Assembly (NCBI RefSeq): GCF_025377685.1 | Contig: NZ_JACEHK010000001.1 | Location: forward strand, 426,885 to 490,884 | Source of the DNA: Anaerobacillus sp. CMMVII | GTDB taxonomy: Bacteria; Bacillota; Bacilli; Bacillales; Anaerobacillaceae | Direction: 5' to 3' | DNA length: 64,000 nucleotides | Shown: piece by piece, positions 24,839 to 33,638 of the stretch | How positions within the stretch are numbered: position 1 is the stretch's first letter | How the letters are laid out: every line of letters starts with the position of its first letter | Notes under the pieces: generated by a model | Seen by the model: the letters and a program-made list of their open reading frames with translations, nothing else | Database searches by the model: none | Told to the model about the DNA's origin: nothing | Translations under genes and position numbers: made by a program

Positions 24839-26107
24839 GTGGATTTAGAAATAAGTAGTTTTGGGACGTTAGTGGGACTCTTTTTAACAGTTGCTTTAAT
24901 CCTAAGGAAGGTAAACCCAGCGTATGCAATGATGCTTGGGGCGTTAACAGGAGGACTTGTTGGTGGTTTAGCGATAGGAGAGACTGTTCAAGTTATGGTA
25001 CGTGGGGCAGAAGGGATGACAGGAGTTGTGCTCCGCGTTTTAGCTGCTGGCGTACTTGCAGGAGTCTTAATTGAATCGGGGGCAGCAAAGAAAATTGCGG
25101 AAACAATCTTACATAAGCTTGGTGAAACAAAAGCGTTACTAGCGATAACTGGTGCAACGATGATTTTGACAGGTGTAGGAGTTTTTATCGGAGTAGCCAT
25201 TTTAACTGTAGCCCCGATAGCATTATCGATTGCAAAACGTGCAAACATCTCCAAGTTTGCTATTTTACTAGCGATATCTGGAGGTGGGAAAGCTGGTAAT
25301 ATTATCTCACCGAATCCAAATACAATTGCAGCAGCTGAAGCCTTCCAGGTGCCACTTACTTCGGTGATGTTTGCTGGACTCTTACCAGCTATAGGTGGAG
25401 TTTTGATTACTTACCTTTTTTCGAAGCGTCTAGTTAATCGAGGGAGTCTTGTAAAAGATATTGATCTTCAAGAACAGCATAATGAAAAGCTACCATCATT
25501 GTTAAGTGCTTTAAGTGGTCCGTTGGTCGCTATTATGTTATTACTTTTGCAACCTTTATTCAATATAAAAATTGACCCACTAATTGCACTTCCATTTGGT
25601 GGTGTTGTTGGGGCTCTTATTATGAAAAAGGGTACACAACTAAATTCATTTTTGACATCAGGGATTTCCAAAATGACAGGTATTGCAATTTTGCTCCTTG
25701 GGACAGGGACATTAGCAGGCATTATTACTCATTCAGCTATAATTCCCTTAACTTTAGACGTTATAGAGTACCTAGGAATTGCCCCATACTGGATTGCTCC
25801 AATTGCAGGTGTCACTATGTCAGCGGCAACTGGTTCTACTGCAGCGGCGACTGCTGTTGCAGGTACTGTCTTTGCCCCAACGATCATGCAGTTGGGCGTG
25901 CAAGCATTAGCGGGAGCAGCGATGGTTCATGCCGGGGCAACCGTCCTAGACCACCTACCGCATGGTACATATTTTCATATCACTCGTGGTAGTGTAAACA
26001 TGGACTTAAAGGAACGCTTCAAACTCTTACCATATGAAACGTTGATTGGCCTAGGAATCGTTATGTTGTCGACGCTGATATATGGTGTAATTGGTTCTAC
26101 TTTATAA
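24839..26107 (+). CDS. GntP-family gluconate/organic acid permease
   Basis: A 422-residue membrane protein starting at GTG. It has at least ten hydrophobic segments and GntP-type features: ISGGGKAGNIISPNPNTIAAAE, a GVTMSAATGSTAAATAVAG stretch and the C-terminal HLPHGTYFH. GntP proteins are proton symporters for gluconate or related hydroxy acids; no sugar-acid catabolic genes lie nearby, so substrate is open. The interval 24623-24838 shows no gene. Confidence 0.85.
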   Translation: MDLEISSFGTLVGLFLTVALILRKVNPAYAMMLGALTGGLVGGLAIGETVQVMVRGAEGMTGVVLRVLAAGVLAGVLIESGAAKKIAETILHKLGETKALLAITGATMILTGVGVFIGVAILTVAPIALSIAKRANISKFAILLAISGGGKAGNIISPNPNTIAAAEAFQVPLTSVMFAGLLPAIGGVLITYLFSKRLVNRGSLVKDIDLQEQHNEKLPSLLSALSGPLVAIMLLLLQPLFNIKIDPLIALPFGGVVGALIMKKGTQLNSFLTSGISKMTGIAILLLGTGTLAGIITHSAIIPLTLDVIEYLGIAPYWIAPIAGVTMSAATGSTAAATAVAGTVFAPTIMQLGVQALAGAAMVHAGATVLDHLPHGTYFHITRGSVNMDLKERFKLLPYETLIGLGIVMLSTLIYGVIGSTL

Positions 26108-26113
26108 AAGTTC

Positions 26114-26189
26114 GGAAGTTCACTTTCACCAACACGAAGCAAATTGTAGTAGAGAATTTTTTAAAAAAAGAATAGAGAGTGAACTTTCC
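26114..26189. repeat. Inverted repeat built on GGAAGTTCACTTTC
   Basis: ggaagttcactttc and gagagtgaactttcc flank an AT-rich centre. A similar element occurs at 39397-39471 and the motif recurs inside the element at 49283. Confidence 0.55.
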
Positions 26190-26249
26190 TGTGAGAGGCT
26201 ATTTTTTGGGTAAAGCCCCGGACCTAATTTTCACTAATTTGTAGGTTTT

Positions 26250-26333
26250 TTACTTCTTCTTTAAGTACTTCAAGTATAGTGCCATGCTTAAGTAGGTAGA
26301 AAGTAAAAGGACAATAAATAGTGGTGTAGACAT
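26250..26333 (-). CDS. Candidate small membrane peptide (27 aa)
   Basis: A 27-residue frame (MSTPLFIVLLLSTYLSMALYLKYLKKK) with one hydrophobic helix and a basic end, starting 14 nt after the CBO0543 gene stop on the same strand. The ribosome site is weak. Likely co-transcribed if real. Confidence 0.35.
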   Translation of the reverse strand: MSTPLFIVLLLSTYLSMALYLKYLKKK

Positions 26334-26347
26334 CTGGTATCATTCCC

Positions 26348-26860
26348 TTATTTTAAGTCATGAAGAGCAGGGTGAAAGAACATTAGTAGGACCGCGATGG
26401 TTGGAATCGATATCGTCAGTGCTAAAAGTGGTTTTTTGTAATGTATCCTTATTAAAATGAATGTAATAACGTTAAATAAAGTTGACCAACCAAGGTGCCA
26501 GCCATTATCAAATAAGAATAATCCCTTTTTAACAAACAAATATTCAAGGAATGAAAAATACGCTACCCATGCTGCAAGATAAACAATTTGCTTTTTTCCC
26601 TTTGGGTAGTACTGTAGAAAAATCATTAATACAACTGGGACAATAAAGAACGTAAATGTTAGTTCAATAAGTGTGTGATTTAACCAATCAAATGTAACTG
26701 CATGGTATGCCCATAATGTGTGGTTGTAAAATAAAAAGTTGTATAGTAGATTGCAAACAATGTAATAGAGGATGGTTGGATAATATTCCTGCCATCTTTT
26801 CCAATCAATAAAGATCTTTGCTAAAACAATATATACCACGACTACTAGTATTAAGTACAT
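26348..26860 (-). CDS. CBO0543-family membrane protein
   Basis: A 170-residue membrane protein with five or six helices and the family features FIDWKRWQEYYPTILYY near the N-terminus and GWHLGWSTLFNVITF in the second half. AGGAGC precedes the ATG on the minus strand. The family is common in Bacillus and clostridia and has no known function. A second member is at 32151-32597. Confidence 0.75.
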   Translation of the reverse strand: MYLILVVVVYIVLAKIFIDWKRWQEYYPTILYYIVCNLLYNFLFYNHTLWAYHAVTFDWLNHTLIELTFTFFIVPVVLMIFLQYYPKGKKQIVYLAAWVAYFSFLEYLFVKKGLFLFDNGWHLGWSTLFNVITFILIRIHYKKPLLALTISIPTIAVLLMFFHPALHDLK

Positions 26861-27017
26861 TCAGCTCTTGCTCCTAAGAATTATTTTTTAAATAGTATGC
26901 CCATTTTAATAGAAGAGTAGACAAAACAAGGTTTCCGAAAAAATATGACACCAAACTAGCAACAGCCTCGTCTAACTTATAGAAAGACAATTAAATACAT
27001 ATTATTAGGAGGACAAC

Positions 27018-27547
27018 ATGAAAAAGTTTAGTAGTTTAGTAGTTTTTGTACTAGTTTTATTGGTAGCGGTAGGGTGTGCGAGTGGTGAAGTAGACAACAA
27101 GAGTGAAATTTCATTTGAGGAAATTGTAACTGACATTAAAGCACAAATGTCAGAGGATTTAAAGGAGCAAACCAACGGTGATGTTACGGATGTTTCACAG
27201 GTTTATTTGAAATGGATTTGATGGATGAAAGTGGCGCCTTCTTTATGGAGAACCAAAATATCAGTAAAGAACAGCTTGCAAATGGTGTTGTAATAGCAGC
27301 AATGATGAATATAAACTCTGATCTAATCATTCTCTTTGAAGCTGCTGACGAAAAAAGCGCGGAGTCGTTAAAAGAAGTGTTAGAAAGAGAAAAGGAAGCT
27401 CAGGTTCAAACTTGGTCGCAATATTTACCAGACCAATACGAAAAGGTAAAAAATAATGTGATAACTACTGATGGAAACTTCTTATTGTATGTCACGTATA
27501 GTGACCCAGAAAAAATCGTCGATGTCTTTAATAGCAGCAATAAATAA
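27018..27547 (+). pseudogene. DUF4358 lipoprotein, single-base frameshift
   Basis: The frame at 27018 encodes a lipoprotein signal (VLVLLVAVGC) and the first third of a DUF4358 protein, then hits a stop at 27221. The frame at 27212 continues with FEMDLMDESG to NSSNK. Adding one T to ttt at 27202-27204 joins them as DVSQVLFEMDL, giving a normal-length protein of ~175 residues. Upstream AGGAGG and a downstream terminator are intact. The protein would be exported and lipid-anchored; function unknown. Confidence 0.75.
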
Positions 27548-27552
27548 TAATG

Positions 27553-27580
27553 AAAAAGGCACTTTTTGTGCCTTTTTTTC
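27553..27580 (+). terminator. Rho-independent terminator
   Basis: aaaaggcac/gtgcctttt stem with T run, directly after the DUF4358 gene. Confidence 0.85.
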
Positions 27581-27619
27581 AACATTGCATAATAACGTTG
27601 GTTTTCAAGATCTCAGGTC

Positions 27620-27669
27620 ATCTTTTCTAAACTTATATCAGTGTTACATGATATAAGTTTAGAAAAGAT
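27620..27669. repeat. Perfect 21-bp inverted repeat with 8-nt loop
   Basis: Arms 27620-27640 and 27649-27669 are exact complements; the right arm ends gtttagaaaagatcc, the terminal motif of the long hairpin elements at 36675 and 47854. It lies 35 nt before the MBOAT start, so it would be in that gene's 5' leader or upstream DNA. Confidence 0.7.
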
Positions 27670-27703
27670 CCTTTATTTATGATACTGTACTGGAAGTGGG
27701 AAC

Positions 27704-29113
27704 ATGGTATTTAGTAGCTTAACCTTCTTGTTTTTCTTTTTACCGCTCGCTCTTCTTATCTATTACATGAGTCCTGGCAAAGGAAAAAATCTCGTATTAC
27801 TGCTCGTGAGTCTCATCTTTTATGCTTGGGGAGAGCCTGTATATATAGTTTTAATGATCTTTTCAGCATGCTCTGATTATCTTCATGGGCTGTTGATTGT
27901 TAGATATCGTCTGAATGAACGTGTGAAAGCGAAAATGATTTTGCTCTCCTCGATACTCATCAACGTAGGAGTCCTTAGCTTCTTTAAATATGCAGACTTC
28001 TTAATTGAGAATATTAATTCAGTTTTAGGAACAGATATAGCGCTTTTGCAATTACCACTCCCTATCGGCATCTCCTTTTATACGTTTCAAACGATGTCCT
28101 ACACGATAGATGTATATCGTGGTCAGGTCCAGCCGCAAAAAAATCCGATTGCCTTAGCAATGTATGTGTCATTATTTCCACAGCTGATTGCAGGACCAAT
28201 CGTCCGCTATAAGTCAATTGTTGATGACCTCCACAATCGTAAATGGGATACGGCACAATTTGCGGATGGTGTTAGGCTCTTTATCATAGGGCTAGGTAAA
28301 AAGGTGTTGCTAGCAAATAATATTGGCATGCTCTGGAGTGATATTTCTAGTCAGACTCCAAGTGAAATATCGATGATGACAGCGTGGATTGGGGTTATTG
28401 CATTTGGATTTCAAATTTATTTTGATTTTAGTGGCTACTCCGATATGGCTATCGGGTTAGGGAAGATGTTTGGATTTAACTTCCCAAGAAACTTTCATTA
28501 TCCGTTTATCGCTAAAAGCGTAACCGAGTTTTGGCGAAGATGGCATATCTCACTTGGAGCTTGGTTTCGCGATTACGTCTTTATTCCGCTTGGTGGAAGT
28601 AAACATGGGAAATTTGCTACATTTAGAAATCTCATACTGGTTTGGGGGCTAACTGGCTTATGGCATGGTGCGAGCTGGAATTATGCTTTGTGGGGGTTAT
28701 ATTTTGGACTGATTATTGTGGTTGAAAAAGCAGGGTTACTACGAATGCTCAGTAAGCAACACCCATTTTTTCAGCATCTGTATTTGCTCTTTATCATCAG
28801 CTTTAGTTGGGTTTTATTTGTGTTTGAGGAATTGGCCACAGCAACTGTCTATGCAAAATCAATGTTCTGGTTATCAGGAAACACTTTATACGATACACAG
28901 TTCTTGTATTATTTTTACACAAATATCATTCTACTGCTTATTTTGATCATTGCAGCGACACCTGCTCTTAGCTATGTTTCCAGTAAGACTAATCAGAAAA
29001 GGGTAAGATTAATCACAATAATTCCTGCTGTTTATTACACTAGTATCCTATTAGTAGCAACTGCCTATTTAGTTGATGAATCCTACAATCCGTTTCTCTA
29101 TTTTCGGTTTTAG
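27704..29113 (+). CDS. MBOAT-family membrane O-acyltransferase (AlgI/DltB type)
   Basis: A 469-residue polytopic protein. Diagnostic motifs are FFFLPLALLIYYM at the start, PIGISFYTFQTMSYTID, FPQLIAGPIVRY, FWRRWHISLGAWFRDYVFIPLGG and the catalytic-His motif WHGASWNYALWG. These proteins move acyl groups across the membrane to surface polysaccharides. The DHHW gene nine bases downstream encodes the expected extracytoplasmic partner, so the pair likely O-acetylates an exopolysaccharide. Confidence 0.9.
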   Translation: MVFSSLTFLFFFLPLALLIYYMSPGKGKNLVLLLVSLIFYAWGEPVYIVLMIFSACSDYLHGLLIVRYRLNERVKAKMILLSSILINVGVLSFFKYADFLIENINSVLGTDIALLQLPLPIGISFYTFQTMSYTIDVYRGQVQPQKNPIALAMYVSLFPQLIAGPIVRYKSIVDDLHNRKWDTAQFADGVRLFIIGLGKKVLLANNIGMLWSDISSQTPSEISMMTAWIGVIAFGFQIYFDFSGYSDMAIGLGKMFGFNFPRNFHYPFIAKSVTEFWRRWHISLGAWFRDYVFIPLGGSKHGKFATFRNLILVWGLTGLWHGASWNYALWGLYFGLIIVVEKAGLLRMLSKQHPFFQHLYLLFIISFSWVLFVFEELATATVYAKSMFWLSGNTLYDTQFLYYFYTNIILLLILIIAATPALSYVSSKTNQKRVRLITIIPAVYYTSILLVATAYLVDESYNPFLYFRF

Positions 29114-29121
29114 GAGGGGGG

Positions 29122-30245
29122 ATGGTTGACATGAATAAACTAGTAATCGGGATATTTCTTGGGTTTATAGGATTAATTGGACTATTTAATGTAGTAGAAG
29201 CGGATCGTAATTTTTCCGAGCAGGAAAATCGGGTTCTCTCACAAATGCCAGTGTTTTCTTGGAAAAGCTTTCTATCCGGAGATTTTACAAATGATTTTGA
29301 GGTGTACATGAGTGATCAATTCGTCTGGAAAGAGTTTTGGACAGGGTTAAAGGCAGATGCAAACCAAGCGCTATTAAAACAAGAAAATAATGGGGTGTTA
29401 TTTGGTCGTGAAGGCTATTTGTTTGAGCGTTTTGTGGAACCAGGAGAACAGCTCCAACGTAATCTCGAAAGCCTTCGCTCTTTTTCAAAAACAGAGTGGG
29501 AACCACTGTTTACTTTTTACTCGCACCAACATCGATTGCGATATATGAAGATATGTTGCCAATGTATGCTGAAACGTACAGTCAGAAAGAAACGCTGGAG
29601 AATATTGAAAAAGAGTTGGCGGATACGCTTGTCTATCTTGATGTCTACGAAAGCCTCAACAGAAAAAAGGACGATTCGATTTATTTTCGAACCGATCACC
29701 ATTGGACAATGAGAGGCGCTTTTTATGCTTATGAAACAGCTGCAAAGGCGTTGGCGGTTACACCATTTCGTAGCGAAGATTTTCACCATACGATTGTTTC
29801 AGATAATTTTTACGGTACGTATCATTCTAAGGCAAAACCACGCCGGATTACACCAGATACGATCGAAGTATTTGAACCCAAATTTGAAATTAGCTATCGT
29901 GTGGAATACGAAGGTGGTCAATCAATTACCGACACCCTATTTGAATGGAACTTTTTAAACCGAAAGGACCAATATGCATTGTTTTTAAATGGAAACCATA
30001 GTCACGTAAAAATAACTTCTAGCATTCAAAATGGTCGCAAACTTGCAGTAATGAAAGATTCATATGCCCATGCATTTCTCCCATTCTTAGCGAACCACTT
30101 TGAAGAACTACATGTGATTGATCTCCGCTATTACCGGTTAAGTATTGATACTTATCTGAGTGAACATGATATATCTGAAGTGTTGTTTCTGTATAACATA
30201 GCTAATTTTACAAATGATTCGAATCTGATTTGGTTGCAGAGGTAG
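29122..30245 (+). pseudogene. DHHW/AlgX-like acetylation partner, single-base frameshift
   Basis: Two overlapping frames (29122-29712 and 29496-30245) make one ~373-residue DHHW protein. The first has the signal anchor and FSEQENRVLSQMP; the second has FRTDHHWTMRGAFYAYE, the family signature with catalytic-type histidines, and a late VMKDSYAHAFLPFLA block. One missing base in the T5 or A5 run at 29481-29491 restores the join ...FKNRVGTTVYFLLAPTS. The protein is exported and works with the MBOAT gene just upstream. Confidence 0.8.
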
Positions 30246-30269
30246 GGGTTAACCAATGTCATTTCATTA

Positions 30270-30289
30270 TTAATTAAACGTTTGATTAA
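30270..30289. repeat. 20-bp palindrome family, copy 4
   Basis: ttaattaaacgtttgattaa, one mismatch from consensus. Confidence 0.8.
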
Positions 30290-30334
30290 TTTTGGATCCT
30301 CGAAAAATTGACTCAAACAAAGCTGTTTCAAGTT

Positions 30335-30354
30335 TTAATCAAACGTTTGATTAA
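30335..30354. repeat. 20-bp palindrome family, copy 5
   Basis: Exact TTAATCAAACGTTTGATTAA. Confidence 0.85.
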
Positions 30355-30412
30355 GAAATCAAAATGATTATGAAAGTCTTCTGTTTCAAGGGATTGGACT
30401 TGATTAACAAAG

Positions 30413-30432
30413 TTAATTAAACGTTTGATTAA
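30413..30432. repeat. 20-bp palindrome family, copy 6
   Basis: ttaattaaacgtttgattaa. It is the third copy within 165 bp, in the upstream region of the methyltransferase gene. Confidence 0.8.
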
Positions 30433-30516
30433 TTTAACTCTAGATAAAAATGGATGGGTTAATTAGAGAGAACCAACGAAGTAAAACACTCGTTTCTTAA
30501 AAAGTGAGGAAGATGC

Positions 30517-31107
30517 ATGGGAAAAGTATTTGCGAGGTATTATGATGCGTTCATGAAACCAGTGGAAGATAAATTTATAACGTCGTGGCGTAAAGAGTTA
30601 CTTACCCACGCACGTGGAAAAGTGTTAGAAATTGGCGCTGGTACGGGGATTAATTTTCGTCACTATCAACATTGTGATAAAGTAATTGCACTTGAACCTA
30701 ATACCTATATGATTGAGAAGGCTGAGGAAAAAGGCAAACAAGCAAGTGTGCCGATAACGATCATCGAAGGTCGAGCTGAGAAGCTACCATTTGCTAATGA
30801 ACAATTTGATACGGTTGTTGTCACACTGGTTCTTTGTTCAGTTGACAATCCAACACAAGCGGTAGCGGAAATGAAGCGAGTGCTGAAACCGTCTGGAAGG
30901 ATATTGATAATTGAACATGTAAAAATGCAGCAACCGTTATTTGCTATTTTACAAAACATGATAACGCCCCTTTGGAAACGATTGTGCGACGGTTGTCACC
31001 TTAATCGAAACACAGAGCAAACCGTTAAAGATGCTGGTTTTGAAATCATTTCAATGATATCACATTTGTCTAGTTTCGCAGTAACAATAATTGCGAAAAA
31101 AAGCTAG
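30517..31107 (+). CDS. Class I SAM-dependent methyltransferase
   Basis: A 196-residue UbiE/phospholipid-methyltransferase-like protein with GTGAGGAAG upstream. Motif I is VLEIGAGTGINF, motif II region FANEQFDTVVVTLVLCSV, and post-motif LKPSGRILIIEHVKM. The C-terminal HLNRNTEQTVKDAGFEI block is typical of phosphatidylethanolamine or small-molecule methyltransferases. Three copies of a 20-bp palindrome lie upstream and may regulate it. Substrate unknown. Confidence 0.8.
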   Translation: MGKVFARYYDAFMKPVEDKFITSWRKELLTHARGKVLEIGAGTGINFRHYQHCDKVIALEPNTYMIEKAEEKGKQASVPITIIEGRAEKLPFANEQFDTVVVTLVLCSVDNPTQAVAEMKRVLKPSGRILIIEHVKMQQPLFAILQNMITPLWKRLCDGCHLNRNTEQTVKDAGFEIISMISHLSSFAVTIIAKKS

Positions 31108-31231
31108 GGCAATCGAAACAAGCTCCGGAACTTCGTATTACTACTAAGTTTTGGGGTTTATTAAGTTCCAATATTTGTATACTCAACCTGCTAAAACATT
31201 TAAATGAGATCACAACTAGAGGAGGCAGCGG

Positions 31232-31370
31232 ATGGCAAAGGCAACGAAGATATTTGTTGGTAATTAGACGACGAGTATTTATCAGATTGCACTACATTTA
31301 GTAGAGAGGGAAAAAAGTACTTCTCATTGATTTTATGATGCTATCAAACGAAATATCCAAGCTCGTATGA
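31232..31370 (+). pseudogene. ParA/Soj-like ATPase relic
   Basis: After a strong GAGGAGG site, the ATG frame reads MAKATKIFVGN and stops. Past the stop, in the same frame, comes TTSIYQIALHLVEREK, then, one frame off, KVLLIDF...SNEISKLV. These fit the N-terminal ParA core (FVGN-P-loop-TTSxxxxALHLxxxxKKVLLIDFDPQ), with the Walker A glycines deleted and a frameshift at A6 near 31312. The rest of the gene is gone; a hairpin follows. Assignment is by motif memory. Confidence 0.45.
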
Positions 31371-31386
31371 GAGGCGAGTTTTTTAT
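31362..31386 (+). terminator. Weak terminator-like hairpin
   Basis: ctcg...cgag hairpin followed by a T6 run, at the end of the ParA relic. Confidence 0.4.
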
Positions 31387-31432
31387 GAAAAAAACGGTGA
31401 AAATTAGAAAAAACCTGTCGTTAGTTTGCGAA

Positions 31433-32020
31433 TTACATGGTTTTTAAGACCTTTTGGAATTGAGGGTAGATGAGATAGCCCAGCAAAACACCAAGAACAT
31501 TTAGAATGAGATCGTCAATATCTAAGCTCCCTCTTCTAGTCAGAAATTGTAGAATCTCAATCAAGCAAACTGAGAAGATGGCAATAACCAGTAGTTGTTT
31601 CAATCTCGATCTGCCTTTGATGTATCCGTAATACAATCCAAAAGGAATAAATAGGCCGATATTTGCGCTTAAATTGTATAGTGCAATTAAATAATCCACT
31701 TGTCCTGATAAATAAAAAACAATTGTTTCAAAGGGAATAAGATTGATTGTTCCGTAGTTTTGATTTTGGGGTCTAAAAAACAATAGCACAAAAAGTCCAA
31801 ACGCATATAGCAAGGTAATAATATGAAGGACTATTGGTGGAATGGTTACGGTCTCTTTTTTGATCCAGCAGACAATAAAGAAAACAAACGTTGTAATACA
31901 AAACCATATAACACCGATTACTAGTGTATGTAAGTACTTTGTTATTTCAAGCCATACGGGTAAGAACAGGAAAAAGACAATTTGAGAATAGACGAAACTT
32001 AGTGTTACTGTATTTTTCAT
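31433..32020 (-). CDS. VanZ-family membrane protein
   Basis: A 195-residue protein with five or so helices and the VanZ-type signature IGLFIPFGLYYGYIKGRSRLKQLLVIAIFSVCLIE split around a conserved loop, then FLTRRGSLDIDDLILNVLGVLLGYL. VanZ proteins can confer low-level teicoplanin resistance, but most chromosomal members are of unknown role. A GGAGTGG site precedes the ATG. Confidence 0.85.
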   Translation of the reverse strand: MKNTVTLSFVYSQIVFFLFLPVWLEITKYLHTLVIGVIWFCITTFVFFIVCWIKKETVTIPPIVLHIITLLYAFGLFVLLFFRPQNQNYGTINLIPFETIVFYLSGQVDYLIALYNLSANIGLFIPFGLYYGYIKGRSRLKQLLVIAIFSVCLIEILQFLTRRGSLDIDDLILNVLGVLLGYLIYPQFQKVLKTM

Positions 32021-32073
32021 TTTTCTGCGCCACTCCGTTCAACGATAATGGATAACCTTTAGGTTATTATAAC

Positions 32074-32152
32074 AGAGAAACACCTCACGTAAATGAACTG
32101 CAATCCTAAACAATAATGGGGTGCAGTTCATTCTGAAGTGAGGTGTTTCTCT
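32074..32152. terminator. Large hairpin between minus-strand genes
   Basis: Perfect 15-bp arms agagaaacacctcac (32074-32088) and gtgaggtgtttctct (32138-32152), with a nested tgaactgca/tgcagttca pair. The CBO0543 stop codon lies in the arm. It likely terminates that gene. Confidence 0.7.
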
Positions 32153-32597
32153 AAAAAACCTGGAGTTTCTTTAATTGCTTATTGTACCAATAACAAAGTC
32201 CACCAGCTATGAGATATGAAACAAATGTCCAATAAATGTTCCAACCGTTTTGATATCGAACTCGTTTGAGTTTTACTGAGACTAGTTCAAATAAAGTAAG
32301 TATGAAACTAAAAATGGCAATGACTAGTACACTATTTAGGTTCCTCTTACGTAAAAAATAGGTCAGGTACCCTGCTGAGATAGGGTAAACGCCTAAATGT
32401 ACAGGAATTGATGAGACTAATTTTGTTTTATAAATCGGTTTGGTCCTCCAGAACTTTGCTTGACCAATGACATCAAAAGTAAAAGCAACAACAGAAGCGA
32501 ATGGACCTATGAGTAAGAGCGATTTTTTATCTTTGTCGTATAACTTCAATCCAAAGATCCAAGGAATTATAAACCCAAAGAGAATATTTAAGAACAT
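32151..32597 (-). CDS. CBO0543-family membrane protein
   Basis: A 148-residue protein with four or five helices. The HLGVYPISAGYLTYFLRKR and VRYQNGWNIYWTFVSYLIAGG segments match the CBO0543 pattern, as in the paralogue at 26348. GGAGGTTGATGC precedes the ATG. It is followed by a large hairpin and VanZ. Function unknown. Confidence 0.7.
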   Translation of the reverse strand: MFLNILFGFIIPWIFGLKLYDKDKKSLLLIGPFASVVAFTFDVIGQAKFWRTKPIYKTKLVSSIPVHLGVYPISAGYLTYFLRKRNLNSVLVIAIFSFILTLFELVSVKLKRVRYQNGWNIYWTFVSYLIAGGLCYWYNKQLKKLQVF

Positions 32598-32702
32598 TAA
32601 GCATCAACCTCCATTCCTATTATTTGGTATATAAAAGTATTTATACGAGTGATTTCATAACTACATGAATAGCTAAAATGAAAAAAATATGAAATTGGTG
32701 CA

Positions 32703-32733
32703 AAACAAAAAGGCACAGATTTTCTGTACCTTC
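32703..32733 (-). terminator. Terminator of the SMR operon
   Basis: On the minus strand, aaggtacag/ctgtgcctt stem followed by TTTTTG, about 45 nt after the second SMR gene. Confidence 0.75.
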
Positions 32734-32778
32734 TAACAGATTTTATACCCCATGGGGATGCTCGTTTTGTTTTGTTAT

Positions 32779-33093
32779 TTAAGATATGAGCTTCAAACTG
32801 ATCGCTGCCCCTAGCACCATACCGATAAATACGATTCGTTTCCAGTCCTTAGGCTCATTGTATAAAATCATTCCTAAGATCGCTCCCCCTGACGCACCAA
32901 TTCCCGTCCAGATCGCATAGGCGGTACCCATTGGTAATGTTTTCATAGCATGAGCAAGAAATAGAAAGCTTGCTCCAAAACCTATCAGTAAGAGAAGGAA
33001 AGACTGCCAATTTTTGTCTCTATGTAGCTTGTTGATCATTAATACACCAAACATCTCAAATATTCCTGCAATAATCAAAGAACCCCAAGCCAT
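32779..33093 (-). CDS. SMR transporter subunit (YkkD-like)
   Basis: A 104-residue four-helix small multidrug resistance protein. The family glutamate is in the first helix (AGIFEMFGV), with LPMGTAYAIWTGIGASGGAILGM later. It overlaps the upstream SMR gene by one base (TAATG). The guanidine-I riboswitch in front of the operon predicts that the pair exports guanidinium, possibly as a heterodimer. Confidence 0.88.
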   Translation of the reverse strand: MAWGSLIIAGIFEMFGVLMINKLHRDKNWQSFLLLLIGFGASFLFLAHAMKTLPMGTAYAIWTGIGASGGAILGMILYNEPKDWKRIVFIGMVLGAAISLKLIS

Positions 33094-33434
33094 TATGCAT
33101 CAGCTCCTTCTTTAACATCTTCTTTTGTCACTAGCTTCAAACCAATGACACCGGATAATAAAATGAGAATGAGCAATATTTTTTCAACTTTAAATGGTTC
33201 ACCAAAAAACATAATATCCGAAAAAACGGTCCCGGCAGTCCCAAGGCCTACAAAAACAGCATAAACGGTTCCAACCGGTAGCTTTCTGGCTGCCATGATC
33301 ATTAAATAAAAGCTGACTATGATTGAAATAACCGTCACACTCCAACTCCAAAAACCAGTGGCATACTTTAAGCCGATGACCCAAAAGACCTCAAAAAAAG
33401 CAGCAATGAATACTTTAAGCCAATCTCTATTCAT
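33093..33434 (-). CDS. SMR transporter subunit (YkkC-like)
   Basis: A 113-residue SMR protein with the membrane glutamate in [11 protein letters not shown], the [19 protein letters not shown] signature and a soluble acidic tail ([11 protein letters not shown]). First gene after the guanidine riboswitch; translation coupled to the second SMR gene. Guanidinium/proton antiport is the likely role, from riboswitch context. Confidence 0.88.
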   Translation of the reverse strand: MNRDWLKVFIAAFFEVFWVIGLKYATGFWSWSVTVISIIVSFYLMIMAARKLPVGTVYAVFVGLGTAGTVFSDIMFFGEPFKVEKILLILILLSGVIGLKLVTKEDVKEGADA

Positions 33435-33471
33435 TAAAAAAACCCCCTAATGATATTCTTATCAAAAAATA

Positions 33472-33600
33472 CAAAAAAAACGAGAGACCTGTAAAAGATC
33501 TCCCGGGCTTTTTTCCCTCCGTGCCACAGCTAAGCTGTGGGTTTTCTCTCGGACCAGACCAATAGTATATTGCGGAACCCTAGAAAACCTTTCATTAGAA
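33472..33600 (-). promoter_or_regulatory. Guanidine-I (ykkC-yxkD) riboswitch with terminator
   Basis: On the minus strand the conserved aptamer blocks appear in order: CTAGGGTTCCG, CTGGTCCGAGAG, ACC...ACGGAGGG, AAAAAAGCCCGGGAGA. The last block overlaps a terminator stem (gagatc...gtctc) with a T8 run, the standard arrangement for guanidine-induced antitermination. It lies directly upstream of the two SMR genes. A TATAAT sits at 33605-33600. Confidence 0.92.
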
Positions 33601-33638
33601 TTATACAAGAAGGAAGGACAAAGCGAAAGAGTGTGGAC

